64,000 bases of DNA, from NCBI RefSeq assembly GCF_016097405.1, contig NZ_JAEHGD010000002.1, forward strand, positions 135,876 to 199,875, written 5' to 3'. The position numbers and the translations under genes are program-made. Position 1 is the stretch's first letter. Each line of letters opens with the position of its first letter. Of the stretch, positions 28,268-38,856 are shown piece by piece. The stretch is from a methane-oxidizing endosymbiont of Gigantopelta aegis. Its GTDB lineage: Bacteria > Pseudomonadota > Gammaproteobacteria > Methylococcales > Methylomonadaceae. Below the pieces are notes generated by a model, which was not told the DNA's origin, did not search any database, and saw only the letters and a program-made list of their open reading frames with translations.

Positions 28268-28360
28268 GGGCTTGAAATAGATGACTGTGTCTACGTTTAG
28301 TTGATACAAACTGGTGTGGCACAGTCATCACCGACAAAATGTAATTTAAGGGGTAAGAAA

Positions 28361-28739
28361 TGTATAAAGTATTTATTTTATCAATGCTGATATTGGCCGC
28401 ATGTACAGAAAATAAAAAACATCTGTAAGTACATCGTCAACATTAGATATTAAAAATATAAAAGGGATGGAGATTTATGAGGCCAATTGTGCAGCATGCC
28501 ATGGCAGTGATGGAACTGGGTCTATATCCGGTATTCCTGATTTAACTCAAGTTGCGGGTTTCAAAAGGGGGCGTGACTCGGATAGTGAATTATTTCGTCA
28601 TATTAAACATGTCAAAAATGGACTAAAAACACCAAAAAGTCCATTAGCCATGCCAGCGAAAGGAGGTAATCCAAACCTAACAGAACAAGAGATCATTGAA
28701 GTATTGAAATATATGCGTGAAAAATTCACTAATGAATAA
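28361..28739 (+). pseudogene. c-type cytochrome lipoprotein, frameshifted in an A-run
   Basis: MYKVFILSMLILAACTENKK is a lipoprotein signal with lipobox LAAC, but the frame ends at TAA 28426. One extra A in the run at about 28415 would join it to the downstream frame TSVSTSSTLDIKN...GMEIYEANCAACHGSDGTG, which has a single haem motif CAACH and distal ligand candidate Met in SPLAMPAKGG. Corrected length is about 126 residues: a small class I cytochrome c anchored in a membrane. Whether the lesion is real or a sequencing error cannot be decided here. Confidence 0.75.
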
Positions 28740-28800
28740 GTCAATAATTTCTTGTTTTCTTCGATATTCAATATTTATGTTGGCTAACGCGAGGTGAGTG

Positions 28801-29487
28801 ATGAAAAGACTATTATCTGTACTCACCTGCATCAGTATTGTTTTCCCAATGACTGGGAGAGTAGCTTATGCAGATGAAGTTAAAAATAAAGATCAATATG
28901 TTTCTAGAGAGCAATATGATCAATTAAAAAGGGAAATGGAAGAGTTAAGAAAACAAGTTCAGTTTCTAATGAAAAAGGAGGACAAAAGCGTCAACAGGCG
29001 AAAACGTTTAAAGATAAAGAACAGCAGAATACAGCATCAGAAATTGCCCAGCTAAAAAGACTGTTAATGACTTAAAAGAAGAAAGTAAAAAACAGAAAGA
29101 TGGGACTACTGGCTTTTTGTTAACAGGGTATGGCTTTGCAGGTTACAACGATTCTCAACGAACTAATTCTTCTTTTAATGCAGGATTTAACCCAATATTT
29201 CTTTGGCGATTAAGGGAAGATTTGTTATTTGAAGCGGAAATTGAGTTTGAATTTGAAGATAACGTAACAGAAGTATCATTAGAGTTTGCTCAGTTATCCT
29301 ATCTATTAAATGATTACCTGACAATAGGAGTAGGGAAGTTTCTTAATCCGAGCAATTTTTTTATGGAAAGATTGCATCCGGCATGGATTAATAAACTACC
29401 GGATAGACCGATCACAATGATCGAGACTAACCCTTTACAAGCTAATTCCCAATTAGGTATTCAGATAAGAGGGGGTGCCGATAGGAC
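28801..29487 (+). pseudogene. Porin-like outer membrane protein, frameshifted and cut by an IS4-like element
   Basis: Signal peptide MKRLLSVLTCISIVFPMTGR with cleavage near VAYADE, then a coiled coil (QYDQLKREMEELRKQVQFLM) as in OprP-type or trimeric porins. Two missing A residues, at about 28985 and 29055, break the frame; restored it reads KRQQAKTFKDKEQQ, IAQLKKTVNDLKEESK. The barrel begins in the third piece: FLLTGYGFAGYNDSQRT, FNPIFLWRLREDLLFEAEIE, LSYLLNDYLTIGVGKFLNPS. It is cut after QLGIQIRGG by the mobile element. Confidence 0.72.
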
Positions 29488-30919
29488 ATAAGCGCCAACT
29501 TAAGCCATTAAATCATTGATTACGTGTTGAAAAATAAAGGTGTGGCCACCACATAGAGTCTTTTGCCGACAAAAGTGAAAACCCTATGAAAAAGCAGCCA
29601 CCTCACATAGATACTCGTTTTGAACAATTTGTGCAAGAACTTCCAGAAGATTATCAACAACAAGCCTATGAATTTAAAGCCTTCACGCGTGCGCGCAAGA
29701 TCCGTTCGCCCTTACAACTGTTACAGTTGGTGATGCTCTACTGTGGTCTGGATTTCTCCTTGCGGAGTTGCGCCGGCGAGGTGGCTCACTTACAGGGCTA
29801 CCTGAGTGATACGGCGGTAAAAAAAGACTGGCGGCCTGCGTTCCTTGGGTAAAATCCTTGCTATCGGGCGTATTTGGGTTGCATCAGGTGGTTGACAGTG
29901 GTTCATTAAGCTTCGTTATTATTGATGGCTCGACCGTGCAGGAACCCGGTGCGACAGAAACCACGTATCGGCTACATATCGCGATAGATTTGATTTCACT
30001 GACATTGCGCCAGGTTGAAGTCAGTACGGACAAGATTGGCGAAAGCCTTGACCATTATGTGCTGGAATCGGGCGATGTCGTGTTGATTGATCGTGGCTAC
30101 AATCAACCGAAGTCGTTGGTGCCTTTTATTGACCGAGGTGGCGATATTGTGCTGCGCTATAACGCACACAGCATGAATTTATACGAGCTTGACGAGCACG
30201 GCAAAATGATAAAAATTGACTGGGAAACGAAATTACAACGTCTCGGGAAACAAGCGGGGGCTATTCCGGTTTATTTGTGCCATGATACTAAACGAATCGC
30301 CTGCACGGTACATGCGGTTCCGTTACCTGCCGAAAAAAGCGGCGCAAGCCTGGCGTAAAGCGAAACTCAGAGCGCAGAACAAAGGACGTACAGCCCAGGA
30401 AAAAACGCTCTATCTCAGTGAATGGGTCTTAATTTTAACGTCCGTGCCGGTCGAGTTGCTCAGCACCGAAACGGCTGCCGCGCTCTATCGTGTACGCTGG
30501 CAGGTGGAATTGGTGATCAAACGGCTGAAAAGCCTGTTGGCGATCAATCAATTACGTGCCCGTAAAGACAGTCAATTGGCCGAATTGTATTTACAGGGCA
30601 AACTTCTGTATGCGGTGGTTACGGAAAAGATCGCGCAGCGGTGTTTTACCAAGGCCTTGACGAAAATGGATGGGCCGCGTGCATTGACACCCTGGCGTTT
30701 GTATAAAACGATTGCTGAGGACATTAAATCAGGATTGAACGCCTGTTTTCCGAAGCAAGAACGCTTTCAGCGTGATTATTTGAAAAGCGTTAGCGAACGC
30801 CCGAGAAAACGTTCGTTGCAGAGTCTACCTGAACCGATTTTGGGAATGATTCGACAATGCAGAGAGCTGGGCGTAAGTCGTGTTTAATCAAGTGGTTGGG
30901 GGCTTAAGTTGGCGCTTAT
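29488..30919 (+). mobile_element. IS4-family-like insertion sequence
   Basis: About 1432 bp with terminal inverted repeats ATAAGCGCCAACTTAAGCC and its complement ending GGCGCTTAT. The DDE transposase is spread over frames: MKKQPPHIDTRFEQFVQELP and LQLVMLYCGLDFSLRSCAGE; then VVDSGSLSFVIIDGSTVQEP (first D) and GDVVLIDRGYNQPKSLVPFI (second D); then the Y(2)R(3)E(6)K-type motif in YRVRWQVELVIKRLKSLLAI. Frames are broken by an A-run at about 29822 and again near 30290, so the copy appears inactive. Flanks show no duplication; different genes lie on the two sides. Confidence 0.88.
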
Positions 30920-31369
30920 GGGGTATGGGCTATCGTTTTATCCAAGAGGAAAACTTATCCGACGGCATTTTTTATGTTGTTTTCTCTGGTTGCTGCCGGG
31001 ATGTTAATGTTTACGGGTTGGTTAGGTGCCGAAGCTGTTTATCGTTATGGCTTGGGAGTTAAGTCATTACCGGTCGTGTCAGAAGGAGCTGATGGACATA
31101 ATCATAGTCATAATTTTGATGAAGCCAATTCGGTTAATAATGATAAGATCGGTGATATTCAAAATGAAAGTGAGCATGATCATATACATTCCTCTAGGAC
31201 GGAATCTATGCAGCCGACACCTATGAATAAACACAATCATTCTTCAGAGGCTATTCATTCACATACAGGTACATCTGATAAAAAGAAAAATAATTTAAGC
31301 GATACTAGTCATTCTCATACAAAATCGGTGCATTCTCATGGACACGATAATGTTCCTCATCAGCATTGA
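30920..31369 (+). pseudogene. DUF2231-like membrane protein, 5' end lost, with histidine-rich tail
   Basis: Codons in frame after the IS read PTAFFMLFSLVAAGMLMFTG WLGAEAVYRYGLGV, the last helix and closing motif of DUF2231 membrane proteins. After it comes a tail of about 85 residues with about 24 histidines in HSH, HNH and HDH clusters (for example DGHNHSHNF, SEHDHIHSS, KSVHSHGHDNVPHQH), suggesting metal binding. The N-terminal helices are missing, replaced by the IS4-like element. ATG 30974 could still express the last helix plus tail (131 residues). Confidence 0.65.
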
Positions 31370-31413
31370 GATTAATAATATATTGAGTTAATATTTTTAT
31401 ATGATTTAGTTTA

Positions 31414-32132
31414 ATGATTTGCTTTAAATGCGGTAATAAAATACTTCACCAGCCTTATATTGTAGGGAATAAAACATTTTGTTGTGAAAATTGTTCTTTT
31501 GAAGCGCAAAAATGTATATTGAACAGAGTAATACTAATACTGTTTTTGCTGAAGTTCTAGTTAGTGCTTTAGATTTACGCGAACATGAAACAGGTATGCA
31601 TTCTAAGAGGGTGGCTTGCCACACATTAGTATTAGCGCGTCAGTTAATTAGCAATAAAATGGAATTGCAGCAAATATATTGGGGGCGTTGTTACATGATA
31701 TAGGTAAAATAGGTGTTTCTGATGATATCTTATTAAAGCCTGGACCATTAACTGATGAACAATGGAAAAAGATGAAAATGCACCCGGAGAAAGGCTTTGA
31801 ACTGATTTCTCAGATTCCTAATATGGAAAGTGCAGCACAAATTATTTATTGTCACGAGGAAAGATATGATGGATCAGGTTATCCAAGAAACTTAAAAAAG
31901 AGACGATATTCCTCTAGGTGCAAGGTTATTTATGATAATTGATACTTTAGATGCAATAACTTCTGATAGGCCTTATCGTAAAGCTCAATCATTTGATATT
32001 GCTAAACAAGAAATAATTAAAATGGCAGGGACTCAATTTGATCCATTAGCGGTTGATGTTTTTTTATCTGAAGAGAAAGTGATAAGAGATATGGTAAACA
32101 ATAAATGTCACTTACCATTTCCAGAAATGTAA
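31414..32132 (+). pseudogene. HD-GYP domain phosphodiesterase, frameshifted
   Basis: Predicted cyclic-di-GMP phosphodiesterase in pieces. ATG 31414 opens a small zinc-ribbon-like start (MICFKCGNKILHQP, FCCENCSFEAQK), then after an A-run the HD-GYP domain: VLVSALDLREHETGMHSKRV, LLHDIGKIGVSDDILLKPG, CHEERYDGSGYP (the HD-GYP signature), and IIDTLDAITSDRPYRKA. Frame changes occur at about 31510 (A-run), 31683 (G-run) and 31895 (A-run). After correction it is about 240 residues without other damage. Confidence 0.8.
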
Positions 32133-32366
32133 GTTTGTCTAATATTTTTATTTTATGTTATTTGATGTGAGAATTAGATGTAATATTTTGATGTAAGTGA
32201 TTAGGCGAAAGTCGTATTGTGTTAATTGTAAACTACACTTTTGCGCTGCTTAATCTGTACCAGATAAGAAATTGCCTAAGACAATCACATTTGTTTCTGA
32301 CCACTTATTTTGATGTATAAAGACTACTTATAGAAGACGTTAATATCATAGTGATGGTAGGTTTTA
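32133..32366. other. AT-rich intergenic stretch
   Basis: About 230 bases between the HD-GYP gene and nqrF. I see no gene, RNA or convincing repeat in it. AT content is high. Confidence 0.4.
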
Positions 32367-34424
32367 ATGTTAATTGAACAACCTGATTTTATTGATGGTG
32401 TCATTGTATTTGTGGTAGTCACAATGGTATTGGTGAGCATGGTTTTAGCCGTGCGGTTGTGGCTTAGGCGAAAACGCCGGGTAAAGATTATCATCAATCA
32501 AAATAATGTGATTACGCTGAATACGGGAGAAAAACTATTACAGGCATTGGCCGAAAAGGAGATTTATCTGCCTACAGCTTGTGGCGGTAATGGTACGTGT
32601 GGACAGTGCAAATTAATTGTCAAGCGCGGCGGAGGATCAGTATTGCCGCCAGAACAGGCTAAGTTAACCCCCGAACAAATAAAAAGAATTATCGTTTGGC
32701 GTGTCAGATTACAGTTAAAAATGATCTTGAAATAGAAATACCACCAGAATTGTTACTTAAAAATGAATGGACTTGTGTCGTAGCATCTAATCGTAGCGTT
32801 GCGACGTTTATTAAAGAACTTGTTTTAGAATTACCGCCAGGACGGCCCTTTAATTTTAGAGCAGGGGGCTATATCTTGCTGGAGGCTCCGGCTTGTTCGG
32901 TAAATTTTAAAGATTTTGATATTGCAGAGAAATTTCGTCCAGTCTGGGATAAATTAAATCTCTGGCGTTATCAGGTAACATTAGGCGAATCAACTCGGCG
33001 GGCTTATTCGATGGCCAATTATCCAGACGAAAAGGGCATTATCATGTTGAATGTCAGAATTAGCTTACCGCCGGCAGAAAATCCAGAACTTCCACCCGGT
33101 AAAGTGTCGTCTTATGTGTTTAGTCTGAAACCAGGTGATAAGGTTAAAGTTTCGGGGCCTTTTGGTGAGTTTTATGCGCGTGATACTGATAATGAAATGA
33201 TCTTTGTGGGCGGTGGTTCTGGTATGGCGCCAATGCGTTCACATATTTTTGATCAACTGAAACGGCTTAAGACACAGCGTAAGATTTCATATTGGTATGG
33301 CGCGCGTAGTTTGGCCGAAGTCTTTTACCGGGAAGATTTCGATCGTTTGGCGAAAGAGCATGAGAATTTCAGTTGGACGATAGGTCTGTCAGATCCCCAA
33401 CCGGAAGATGCGTGGCAAGGGCCGACTGGATTTATCCATCAAATATTGTATGAGCATTATTTAAAGTCGCATCCGGCACCGGAAGATTGTGAATATTATC
33501 TTTGTGGCCCACCGCCGATGATCAACGCCGTACAAGACATGCTGAATGATTTGGGTGTCGATGAAAATAGGGGCTGTTGCCATTTCACATAGGTAACCAT
33601 AAAAAGGCGCAAGCCAGAGCGATAGAGCCTTCAAAATTTCGTTTGAGTTTGTCATATCGCGTGGCGATCGCTCTGAAATGCTTAAGTCTTGCAAACACAT
33701 TTTCAACGAGATGGCGATATTTGTAGAGACACCAATCCATTTCATCATTTCCCGAGTTGAATTCTTTTTCTTGGGATAACAGGAACAGCCCTTTGTCTTT
33801 AGTCATAGCCTCTGTCAGCAACTATATAGTCACCTTTTGGGAGCTCTGCAACTAATTTCGGTGCTTCTTTACAGTCATGAACTTCGCCGCCTGTCACTGA
33901 GAAATGAATAGGAAGACCACAGGCATCAACGGCCATATGAATTTTACTGGTGTTCCCGGCGACAGATTTCCTATCGCTGTTTCTTGTTCACAGGCCGCAC
34001 CACTACTATGCTGATGTGCTTTCACAATACTCCCATCAATAAATTCCCATTCCAGGTCTGGATCAACAACCAAGGCGTTAAAAATACCCATCAGTTTTTC
34101 TTTACGAGACCAGTCATTGAATCGTTTATATACCGCATTCCAATTACCAAAAGCCGTGGGTAAATCTCTCCAGGGACAACCTACTCGCAAGCGATAAAAA
34201 TACCTTCGACTGTTTTTCGAAGACAAGGTTTGTCATAAATTCCCATTTTCAACATAATTATCTTCAGTTTCTCCCAAAGTTCATCCGTAAGCAGTTGTCG
34301 CGGCATAGTTTGCTTGTTTTTGAGTCAAAATAAACAATCTATGTGGCGGAGTTATTGAATTTCAAGGGGGATTTTCAAAACGGCAACAGCCCCTAATATT
34401 CTATTTGATAAATTTGGCGAATAA
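32367..34424 (+). pseudogene. nqrF: NqrF-like NADH:quinone oxidoreductase flavoprotein, frameshifted and IS-interrupted
   Basis: One N-terminal membrane helix (GVIVFVVVTMVLVSMVLAVR), a 2Fe-2S ferredoxin domain with cysteines in TACGGNGTCGQCKLIV, then an FAD domain ([18 protein letters not shown]) and an NADH domain ([37 protein letters not shown]). A missing A at about 32681 splits the protein: corrected, it reads [19 protein letters not shown]. The IS5-family element at 33570-34393 separates DEN from NILFDKFGE, the last residues, which end at TAA 34422; removing it and one TA restores the frame. No nqrA-E genes are nearby. Confidence 0.85.
33570..34393 (-). mobile_element. IS5-family (IS427-like) insertion sequence, copy 2
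   Basis: 824 bp with ends GGGGCTGTTGCC and GGCAACAGCCCC and TA duplicated outside (33568-33569, 34394-34395). The minus strand encodes a two-frame transposase: WRDLPTAFGNWNAVYKRFND, WSRKEKLMGIFNALVVDPDL, EWEFIDGSIVKAHQHSSGAA, then VENVFARLKHFRAIATRYDK. Compared with copy 1 there are short homopolymer losses (CCC to CC near 33971, CCCC to CCC near 33790, T7 to T5 near 33770) and a deletion of about 25 bases near 33802. The copy is probably inactive. Confidence 0.9.
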
Positions 34425-34458
34425 ATATCGAGTTAACTAAAAAACAGGACATTTAAAT

Positions 34459-36774
34459 ATGGCACATCAGCATGAGCGGAAAAATAACTCTTCTTGTTGT
34501 CAACACAAGGACACACAAGAAAAAACTCATCATTTAGCAAGCCCGAGTGGGCAATATGTGTGTCCCATGCATCCACAAGTCCGACAAGATCATCCGGGAG
34601 ATTGTCCTATTTGTGGCATGACACTAGAACCTGTCAATATCACTGATGAGGCATCGACGATTCAATACATTTGTCCCATGCATCCTGAAATCGTGCGTGA
34701 TGCTCCCGGTGATTGTCCTATTTGTGGTATGACGTTGGAGGCTAGAGAAATTCAGGCCGATGATGAAGACAATGCCGAACTTATGCACATGATGCGGCGA
34801 TTTTGGATTGCGCTAGGGTTGACTTTACCGCTATTTATTCTGGCGATGGGTCATGATTTAATGCCTGGGTTATTAGCTGGCAAACTGACAACTCAAACCA
34901 TTCAATGGATTGAATTTGTTTTGGCGACACCGGTCGTGTGGTGGTGTGGATGGCCTTTTTTTCAAAAAGGCTGGGCATCCATCATTAATCGTCATTTAAA
35001 TATGTTTACCTTGATTTCACTCGGTATCAGTGTGGCATGGGGATATAGTCTGGTCGCCACGTTTTGGCCTAATGTTTTTCCCGCTATTATGCGTGATGAA
35101 AGTGGCGCGGTCGGTGTTTATTTTGAAGCTGCCGCCGTTATTACAACGTTGGTCTTATTAGGCCAGGTTTTGGAATTAAAAGCGCGCAGCCAAACCAGTG
35201 CGGCGATTAAGTTATTGTTGGGAATGGCGCCAAAAACGGCGACACGAGTTAATGCACAAGGCGATGAAGAGCGTGTTCCACTGGCGCAGGTGCAGGTCGG
35301 CGATCGATTAAGAGTTAAACCGGGTGAAAAAATCCCAGTGGACGGAATTGTATTGGAAGGGCATTCGACTGTCGATGAGTCGATGGTGACGGGTGAGCCA
35401 CTTTCAGTCAGTAAAAAACCGGGCGACCATGTTATAGGGGCGACAGTTAATGGTACTGGCAGTTTGCTGATTGAAGCGGAAAAAGTGGGGCGCGAAACAC
35501 TACTAGCTCAGATCGTTCAGATGGTGAGTGAAGCGCAACGTAGTCGGGCGCCGATTCAGAAACTGGCGGATACTGTCGCAGGGTATTTTGTGCCTTTAGT
35601 CATTTTAATTGCTTTATTGACATTGTTTATTTGGTGGTGGTTTGGGCCGGAACCACGTCTGGCGCATGCCGTGGTGAATGCCGTGGCTGTGCTGATTATT
35701 GCCTGTCCTTGTGCTTTAGGTTTGGCCACACCCGTGTCTATCATGGTAGGCACTGGCCGCGGAGCGACTGCTGGGGTCTTGATTAAAAATGCACAAGTAT
35801 TGGAATTGATGGAAAAAGTTGACACCTTAGTGGTGGATAAGACCGGAACATTGACGGAAGGAAAGCCTAAATTAACCCAGGTGAAACCAGTAGCCGATAT
35901 TGATGAAAAGACGTTTTTACAGCTGATTGGCAGTTTAGAGCGTGCGAGTGAGCACCCATTAGCTGAGGCTATTGTTCAAGATGTTTTATCGAGAGGGGTC
36001 GATTTATCAGACGTTATGGCATTTCAAGCGCTGACGGGCCGAGGTGTGCAAGGGCAGGTCAATGGCCATACAGTGACATTAGGCAATTCCCGGTTAATGC
36101 AGGAAATGGGAATCAATATCGAAGCTCTGACCCGGGATGCAGAAAATTTGCGTAAAAATGGCGAAACGGTCATGTTTGTCGGTATTGATGGCAAGGCAGC
36201 TGGTTTAATTGCAGTTTCTGATCCAATCAAAGCGACAACCGCTAAGGCATTAAAAGCGTTGCATGATTTGAATATCAAAGTCGTTATGTTGACGGGGGAT
36301 AACCTGACCAGTGCAAATGCGGTGGCTGCGCGTCTGGGCATCGATGATGTTGTTGCAGAGGTTTTGCCCGAACAAAAAGCCCAGGTGATTAAACAATTAC
36401 AGAGTCAAGGGAAAGTGGTCGCCATGGCAGGAGATGGAATCAATGATGCGCCGGCACTAGCACAGGCTGATGTGGGAATCGCGATGGGAACGGGGACGGA
36501 TGTGGCTATGGAAAGTGCGGATGTGACATTGGTAAAAGGTGATTTAATGGGTATCGTGAAAGCGCGTCGCTTGAGTGTGTCCACTATGCGTAATATTCGC
36601 CAGAATTTGTTCTTTGCATTCTTTTATAATAGTTTGGGTGTACCGGTTGCTGCTGGAATATTGTATCCGTTTTTTGGTATTCTGCTGTCGCCTATGATTG
36701 CGGCAGCGGCGATGAGTTTTAGTTCGGTCTCAGTGATTTTTAATGCGTTGCGGTTACGGAATTTATCGTTATGA
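34459..36774 (+). CDS. copA: Copper-translocating P-type ATPase with two CPMHP domains
   Basis: P1B-type ATPase exporting Cu(I) or Ag(I). 771 residues: His/Cys-rich N-terminus ([18 protein letters not shown]), two heavy-metal-binding domains with the pattern CPMHP...GDCPICGM at residues of about 35-60 and 73-98, then the membrane metal site [10 protein letters not shown], phosphorylation motif [12 protein letters not shown] motif in [13 protein letters not shown], and hinge [20 protein letters not shown]. The SilP/CopB-like double CPMHP domain replaces the usual GMxCxxC domain. The gene is intact, unlike its neighbours to the left, and is the last gene of the metal island. Confidence 0.95.
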   Translation: MAHQHERKNNSSCCQHKDTQEKTHHLASPSGQYVCPMHPQVRQDHPGDCPICGMTLEPVNITDEASTIQYICPMHPEIVRDAPGDCPICGMTLEAREIQADDEDNAELMHMMRRFWIALGLTLPLFILAMGHDLMPGLLAGKLTTQTIQWIEFVLATPVVWWCGWPFFQKGWASIINRHLNMFTLISLGISVAWGYSLVATFWPNVFPAIMRDESGAVGVYFEAAAVITTLVLLGQVLELKARSQTSAAIKLLLGMAPKTATRVNAQGDEERVPLAQVQVGDRLRVKPGEKIPVDGIVLEGHSTVDESMVTGEPLSVSKKPGDHVIGATVNGTGSLLIEAEKVGRETLLAQIVQMVSEAQRSRAPIQKLADTVAGYFVPLVILIALLTLFIWWWFGPEPRLAHAVVNAVAVLIIACPCALGLATPVSIMVGTGRGATAGVLIKNAQVLELMEKVDTLVVDKTGTLTEGKPKLTQVKPVADIDEKTFLQLIGSLERASEHPLAEAIVQDVLSRGVDLSDVMAFQALTGRGVQGQVNGHTVTLGNSRLMQEMGINIEALTRDAENLRKNGETVMFVGIDGKAAGLIAVSDPIKATTAKALKALHDLNIKVVMLTGDNLTSANAVAARLGIDDVVAEVLPEQKAQVIKQLQSQGKVVAMAGDGINDAPALAQADVGIAMGTGTDVAMESADVTLVKGDLMGIVKARRLSVSTMRNIRQNLFFAFFYNSLGVPVAAGILYPFFGILLSPMIAAAAMSFSSVSVIFNALRLRNLSL

Positions 36775-36800
36775 TGAGACTTAAACCCAGCTTCTGATCC

Positions 36801-36828
36801 GTAGGGGCAATTCATGAATTGCCCCTAC
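36801..36828. repeat. 28-bp perfect palindrome
   Basis: GTAGGGGCAATTCA followed by its exact reverse complement, between copA and the converging sufT. No U-run follows. It could act as a weak bidirectional terminator or be a dispersed repeat; this is its only copy in the window. Confidence 0.6.
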
Positions 36829-36896
36829 ATGGTTAAGGTTAATTCTTCTTGTAAATTCATCATACAAGTTACGTCTGCGTAACATCAGTCAATAAG

Positions 36897-37448
36897 TTAA
36901 AACAGTCCCAATTGAACCTGTGCGACTTCAGACATCATTTCCCGAGACCAGGGTGGGTCTAGAACCACTTCGACATTGACCGAGTTGACGCCTGGCAATG
37001 CTCGAATCGCTTTTTCAACATCGCCTTGGATAACAGGACCCATGCCGCAACCGGGGGCCGTTAAGGTCATCGTGACATGAACATCATTGCCTTCACCATT
37101 TTCGGCTGGCGTGACCTTGCAGTCATAGACCAGGCCAAGATCGACGATGTTGACGGGGATTTCCGGGTCATAAACTGTTTTCATGACTTCCCAGCAGTTC
37201 TTTTCTACAGCTTCCGGCGAGGTGTCTTCGACCAGAGTATGTAATTCATGGGGTTCTTTGCCCAATGCATCGGCATCACTGCCAGCAATGCGTACCATAT
37301 GGCCGTGCTCGGTAATGACGGTATAACTGGAGCCTAAAGATTGATGAATGGTCACTTCATGGCCTTTACTTAAAGTGCCATGATTGCCATCGGGGATGGT
37401 AATGACGTTGACATCACGGGTTAAGGTAACAACTTCTCTTTCTGACAT
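36897..37448 (-). CDS. sufT: Iron-sulfur cluster assembly protein SufT (DUF59)
   Basis: 183 residues: an N-terminal extension of about 80 residues specific to SufT (VTLTRDVNVITIPDGNHGTL) and a MIP18/DUF59 domain with VMKTVYDPEIPVNIVDLGLV, MTLTAPGCGMGPVIQGDVEK (the conserved Cys) and VVLDPPWSREMMSE. It acts in maturation of Fe-S proteins. Usually it sits in a suf operon; here it is behind yciK, 3 bases apart, with no other suf gene in view. Confidence 0.93.
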   Translation of the reverse strand: MSEREVVTLTRDVNVITIPDGNHGTLSKGHEVTIHQSLGSSYTVITEHGHMVRIAGSDADALGKEPHELHTLVEDTSPEAVEKNCWEVMKTVYDPEIPVNIVDLGLVYDCKVTPAENGEGNDVHVTMTLTAPGCGMGPVIQGDVEKAIRALPGVNSVNVEVVLDPPWSREMMSEVAQVQLGLF

Positions 37449-37451
37449 AAT

Positions 37452-38183
37452 TTAAGATGGATTAAAGGTTTGTGCTGAAAAGGTCTGTCCGGTCATGCCG
37501 AGACTTTGATTGCTGAACAGATAGACATACAATCGATCCAGCGAGTTCATCGGTGCCAGACGGGATTTGTTTTCGGCCGGATAAACTTTTTTGCGCATTG
37601 GTGAATCGACCAAGCCAGGATATAAAATATTGACTCGCACCTGATTACGACTTTCCAGTTCGGCCGCCAGGGTTTTGGCAAAGCCTTCCAGTGCTAGTTT
37701 GGAAACGCCATAAGCGCCTTTATAGGCTGGATAGGATTGAATCGAGTCATCGGATGTGAAAACGATGCTGGCCTGTGCGCTTTTTTTGAGTAGCGGCAAT
37801 AGTTTCTGGGTCAGCAAAAAGGGTGCATTCAGGTTGACGCTTAAGGTTTGTGCCCATTCGTGCGGGCGAATCGTTTCAACTGGGCTGAAGGCGCTCAAGT
37901 CGTTGGCCGAATGCAGTAATCCTTGCAGGCTGCCATATTGAGTTTCCAGCGTATCAGCTAATTCTTGATACTGTTGTTCATTGGCACCGGCTAAGTCAAA
38001 TGGATACAAGGTCGGTTCAACGCCGCCGGCCGCGACAATCCGGTCATAAACCTGTTCTATTTTAGGGATGATTTTATCCAGCAAAATAATATGCGCGCCT
38101 TGTTTTGCCAGGGCGAGAGCCGCAGTGCCCCCGAGACCGCCGCCGGCACCGGTGATTAAGATAACGTGATCGGTTAATTGCAT
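37452..38183 (-). CDS. yciK: YciK-type short-chain dehydrogenase
   Basis: 243-residue SDR oxidoreductase: nucleotide-binding TGAGGGLGGTAALALAKQG, catalytic Ser region SIVFTSDDS, YxxxK motif in GAYGVSKLALEGFAKTLA, and NILYPGLVDSPMR. Substrate unknown, as for YciK generally. It overlaps gph by 10 bases and lies in the unit ubiG-gph-yciK-sufT; the same gene order is common in gammaproteobacteria. Confidence 0.92.
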   Translation of the reverse strand: MQLTDHVILITGAGGGLGGTAALALAKQGAHIILLDKIIPKIEQVYDRIVAAGGVEPTLYPFDLAGANEQQYQELADTLETQYGSLQGLLHSANDLSAFSPVETIRPHEWAQTLSVNLNAPFLLTQKLLPLLKKSAQASIVFTSDDSIQSYPAYKGAYGVSKLALEGFAKTLAAELESRNQVRVNILYPGLVDSPMRKKVYPAENKSRLAPMNSLDRLYVYLFSNQSLGMTGQTFSAQTFNPS

Positions 38184-38848
38184 AAGTGTGTTTGTATCCA
38201 GTCTGAAAGATGTTGGGGAGATTCAATTAGGATATCCGCTCCCCAGTACTCAGGTTTGTCATCGGGCTTTAAATAGCCATAGAGCGCTGCCATTGTCATC
38301 ATGCCACTGTTTTTTCCGGCTTCTATATCATGTTTGGCATCACCAATATAAATACAAGCCTCTGGCGGTGTATTGGCTTTAGCGCAGGCTTTTAGCATTG
38401 GCTCAGGATGCGGCTTGCTGTTAGTTGTGGTATCGCCACTGATAATGCAGGCAGCGCGCCGATCTAAGCCGAATGCCGACATTAGAGGCAAGGTAAAGCG
38501 TTCCCGCTTGTTAGTGACAATACCCCATTTTATGTTGTGGCTGTCGAGTTCATCGAGAACTTGCTCCATACCATCAAAATAGCGACTATGGACGGCGATG
38601 TTGTGTTGGTATAAATCTAACATGGTGTGCAAGATTGTCTGTTTGCTATCGTCATTACAATTTGGCAGTGCACGTTCGATCATTGCCAATGCGCCATAGG
38701 AAATATAGGGACGCAGACTATTTTCATCGATGGTTGTGGCTTGATGCTGCTTAAGCGCTAGATTTAAACAGGTGAGTAAATCCGGCGCAGTATCGATTAA
38801 AGTGCCATCTAGGTCAAATAAGATGCAAGCCGGTTGTAATGATTGCAT
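38174..38848 (-). CDS. gph: Phosphoglycolate phosphatase
   Basis: HAD-superfamily phosphatase of 224 residues with the nucleophile motif FDLDGTLIDTAPDL, the second motif region GIVTNKRERFTLPLM (Thr and Lys ligands) and the acidic motif YIGDAKHDIEAGKNSGM. Gph removes 2-phosphoglycolate formed during DNA repair or RuBisCO oxygenation. Lies 8 bases downstream of ubiG and is presumably cotranscribed with it. Confidence 0.93.
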   Translation of the reverse strand: MQSLQPACILFDLDGTLIDTAPDLLTCLNLALKQHQATTIDENSLRPYISYGALAMIERALPNCNDDSKQTILHTMLDLYQHNIAVHSRYFDGMEQVLDELDSHNIKWGIVTNKRERFTLPLMSAFGLDRRAACIISGDTTTNSKPHPEPMLKACAKANTPPEACIYIGDAKHDIEAGKNSGMMTMAALYGYLKPDDKPEYWGADILIESPQHLSDWIQTHLCN

Positions 38849-38856
38849 GTCTTTAG

